Below, one piece after another: positions 61,645 to 64,000 of a DNA stretch of 64,000 nucleotides. Below the pieces are notes generated by a model, which did not search any database, was not told the DNA's origin, and saw only the letters and a program-made list of their open reading frames with translations. Within the stretch, counting starts at the first letter, position 1; each line of letters begins with the position of its first letter. The stretch comes from Dicyema japonicum (lineage: Eukaryota; Dicyemida; Rhombozoa; Dicyemidae), in NCBI GenBank assembly GCA_011109175.1, contig RDEW01000032.1:651334-715333 (forward strand), written 5' to 3'. Made by a program: the position numbers and the translations under genes.

Positions 61645-62177
61645 GCTCTCTCCTTGTTGCTTCTGTCTGACAATGCGGAACCAAGTCCGGTTAAGATTTA
61701 ACCATATTTTTTGTCGATGGATAGACTCCTAACGCCTACATTCTTCCTCAGAGGTTGCATCCGACTATTTGTACTCCTATTCAAGACATTCTATATGGAC
61801 TCATTTCTGTCACAATCAACCTACAGCTGTAGTGATTGCATCTTATCTGCTCTAACTCTTAACAGTCCTGAATTTCATATCAGGACCCCTATCCGAAGAA
61901 GTGACACTGCNGCTCTCTCCTTGTTGCTTCTGTCTGACAATGCGGAACCAAGCCCGGTTAAGATTTAACCATATTTTTTGTCGATGGATACACTCCTAAC
62001 GCCTACATTCTTCCTCAGAGGTTGTATCCGACTATTTGTACTCCTATTCAAGACGTTCTATATGGACTCATTTCTGTCACAATCAACCTACAGCTGTAGT
62101 GATTGCATCTTATCTGCTCTAACTCTTAACAGTCCTGAATTTCATATCAGGACCCCTATCCGAAGAAGTGACACTGC
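61645..62177. repeat. duplicated contig ends around N at 61911
   Basis: 61645-61910 and 61912-62177 are near-identical direct copies (starting GCTCTCTCCTTGTTGCTTCT). The content itself is not recognised. Confidence 0.88.
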
Positions 62178-62945
62178 CACCTCTCCGTCACTGTGTTCAC
62201 TATGCACATCTCATGGAGTATCCATTTCTCAAGTAATTACATCCCGGTTGTGGGAATGTTCCATCCACGTGACAGGAAAGGTTTTATCCTCAACAATGGA
62301 TAAACTTCACTTATCATCTTAAGACCCGAAACTTCCCCAAGGTGAACCCCTTGCACCGAACAAGAGTTACTTTTCAAGCGCACCCCTCATAATCTGGTGG
62401 TATTGTGGACTTTAATTCGAGTCCACATGCATATTCAATGACATATCCCAGAGATCTATCGAGAAGATCGCTACAGTATTCACACAAATATTAGACCTTC
62501 CTGTCTGACATTCATCCTTTGTGATTGTATTCGCGTTGCAACCATATTATATGCCAGAAAACCCTCCCTCACCAGGGAATCCTTTAAAGGAAGACAGAGA
62601 TTAGATGTGGGACTTACATCCTCCTTGTGTTCTCTTAATTCAAGAATCTCCCAGTTAATTTCGAAGCCATAAGCATATATGGGGTCGTCTGATTGGGTGA
62701 CTTCACCATAAGCACCCCTGCGGAGTCTTCTGGAAGACGTTGAAAAGATTAAAGCATCTGATGAACTGGAAGGACTGAATAGTCCTATCCCCATAATACT
62801 TTATCACTCTGCCATTATGTGGACAAGTCCACTGCTTCATCACGTGTCACATGCACCTGTGATCCTTACGGTGTCCGTTATACACCGTAACCACCACGGA
62901 CGAGGGTCGTGTTAACCGTTTTATATAACTTCCTCTGTTTGCGTT
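62178..62945. other. unassigned
   Basis: A 104-codon minus frame (62794-62480) has no family features. Possibly part of the RT relic that follows. Confidence 0.3.
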
Positions 62946-62949
62946 CCAA

Positions 62950-63530
62950 CATGGGAGTCTCAAGATCTGTTTCCCAGTTCATCACGGATGGCTTCAATTA
63001 GAAAGCTCACTGCGGACGATCCTCGTATCACTCGACATACAGAATGTCTCCGACTCTGGTTCGAGGTCACTTCTGATACAAGAGATCTTCACATCAAATG
63101 TACCTTAAACGTAAATATGTGATTGGATAATTTTCTTCAGGGCTCACGTGGAAAAGCTAGCTTTAGTAAAACAAATTAAAGATCACATTTACTTCCTAAC
63201 GGGGTCCCTCTGTCTTCAGTTCTATTTGATTTGTTTCTAAACAATAGGACCACGATACTTATTATCCTACACGGACGTTGGGGGATAACTTTCTATGCCT
63301 GCCGTGGTGGTACAATCACGACCTTACCAAATGTATGACCGACTATCCACCAATATTAGTATCCAAATTTCAGTTCACTAGCTGGGGGATTAATTCTTCG
63401 TGGGGTTCTTTAAATAAGTGGTCTTGGGGTAGCTTAAAAAATAAAAAACTCCTCACATTTAAGACTTCGCGGCTCAAGATGCTGAGAGAAAAATATCAGT
63501 TCATGATGGACAGAATCTTCCTTCAATAGA
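62950..63530 (+). mobile_element. decayed RT relic
   Basis: Text reads TECLRLWFEVTSDTRDLHIK and then LLPNGVPLSSVLFDLFLNN, an RT GVPQGS..SP..F block that has lost residues (GVP-LSSVLF). No YADD remains. Weak but coherent with the other LINE relics. Confidence 0.45.
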
Positions 63531-64000
63531 TCCCTTCTGGATGTATATATGGATTCCTTTTCAGAAATCCGCGATTACTTAGTTGTCCGAGGCCAATATC
63601 TCCGATGAGTTATGGCCTCGTTCTTGATTCTATCTTCCGTGTATTAACCAGGAATGCAACCTCCTTAAATAACCATAGAAAGATCTAGAATCCCCAAGGT
63701 TTCAACAGAAATCCTTTCAAAGATGAATTTCTCCAAAATCACTTTCTAAAACAACATGAATGCGACAGAAGGACCTATGGCTGTAAGTGCTCTGTTTAAG
63801 TACGCTATGATCGACTCGGGTCTTAGCCATTCCCGTGGGCATAATTTCCCTAAAGTACATGCTGTTTAGATGCATCGCTCCATTGAGAAGGAGGATGATG
63901 AGCGGGAAAAAAGATTAATTAGATTGAGTTCGACTTGTCTAAGACCTGAGATTCTGACTCGATATTCTTGACTAGTTCCCCATGACGTCCTCCTCCATCC
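63531..64000. other. unassigned
   Basis: Nothing recognised. Confidence 0.3.

Overview
This is eukaryotic, AT-rich, repeat-loaded nuclear DNA. Seven genes can be read with confidence: a Na+-coupled SLC5-type solute carrier, a MARK/Par-1 kinase, the ribosome-biogenesis factor RRP5/PDCD11, the spliceosomal helicase Aquarius (AQR), adenylosuccinate synthetase, a LIM-domain-binding (LDB/Chip) co-regulator, and a coiled-coil protein of unknown family. A tetraspanin-like protein and another small membrane protein are also present. MARK plus LDB point to an animal. Introns inferred by restoring reading frame against conserved protein families are all about 20-26 nt long (for example 10153-10174, 13752-13773, 40385-40407, 51191-51213, 59012-59036). 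Introns this short are a known hallmark of dicyemid mesozoans, so a dicyemid (Dicyema-like) is my best inference; the sequence alone does not prove the species.

Layout. 1-9.5 kb is a graveyard of hAT, Tigger/pogo-like and non-LTR (LINE) fragments. 9.5-15.8 kb holds the SLC5 carrier (+), the coiled-coil gene (-) and MARK (+). 17.3-20.1 kb holds hAT and Tigger relics. 22.7-24.1 kb is a LINE (-). 24.2-29.1 kb is RRP5 (+). 29.9-33.3 kb holds two head-to-head LINE pieces and a compact 634-bp Tc1/mariner element with terminal repeats and a TA target duplication. 34.1-34.6 kb is a small membrane protein (-). 38.6-43.0 kb is AQR (-). 43.2-49.0 kb is dense with mobile DNA: a LINE with a 12-bp target duplication, a Tc1 head, a 1.27-kb TIR/TSD element and an RTE-like LINE. 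50.3-52.7 kb holds the tetraspanin-like gene and adenylosuccinate synthetase (both -). 54-58 kb holds LINE scraps. 58.5-60.3 kb is LDB (+). The last 3.5 kb is mostly unassigned, with one RT relic.

The genes are unrelated housekeeping, transport and signalling genes on both strands; no operon logic is visible. Six single-N joins, each flanked by near-identical direct copies of 145-455 bp, look like unmerged overlapping contig ends; two of them cut through LDB. Probable one-base homopolymer shifts break MARK and the 34-kb membrane protein.

The strongest unexplained signal is the palindrome CACGTG: about 44 copies by eye in 64 kb, several times the number expected, concentrated in gene-bearing DNA and nearly absent from the LINE-rich blocks. 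A second is that six genes have an acceptor-like TTTAG/TTCAG/TGTAG/ATCAG shortly upstream of the ATG, which would fit 5'UTR introns or spliced-leader trans-splicing.
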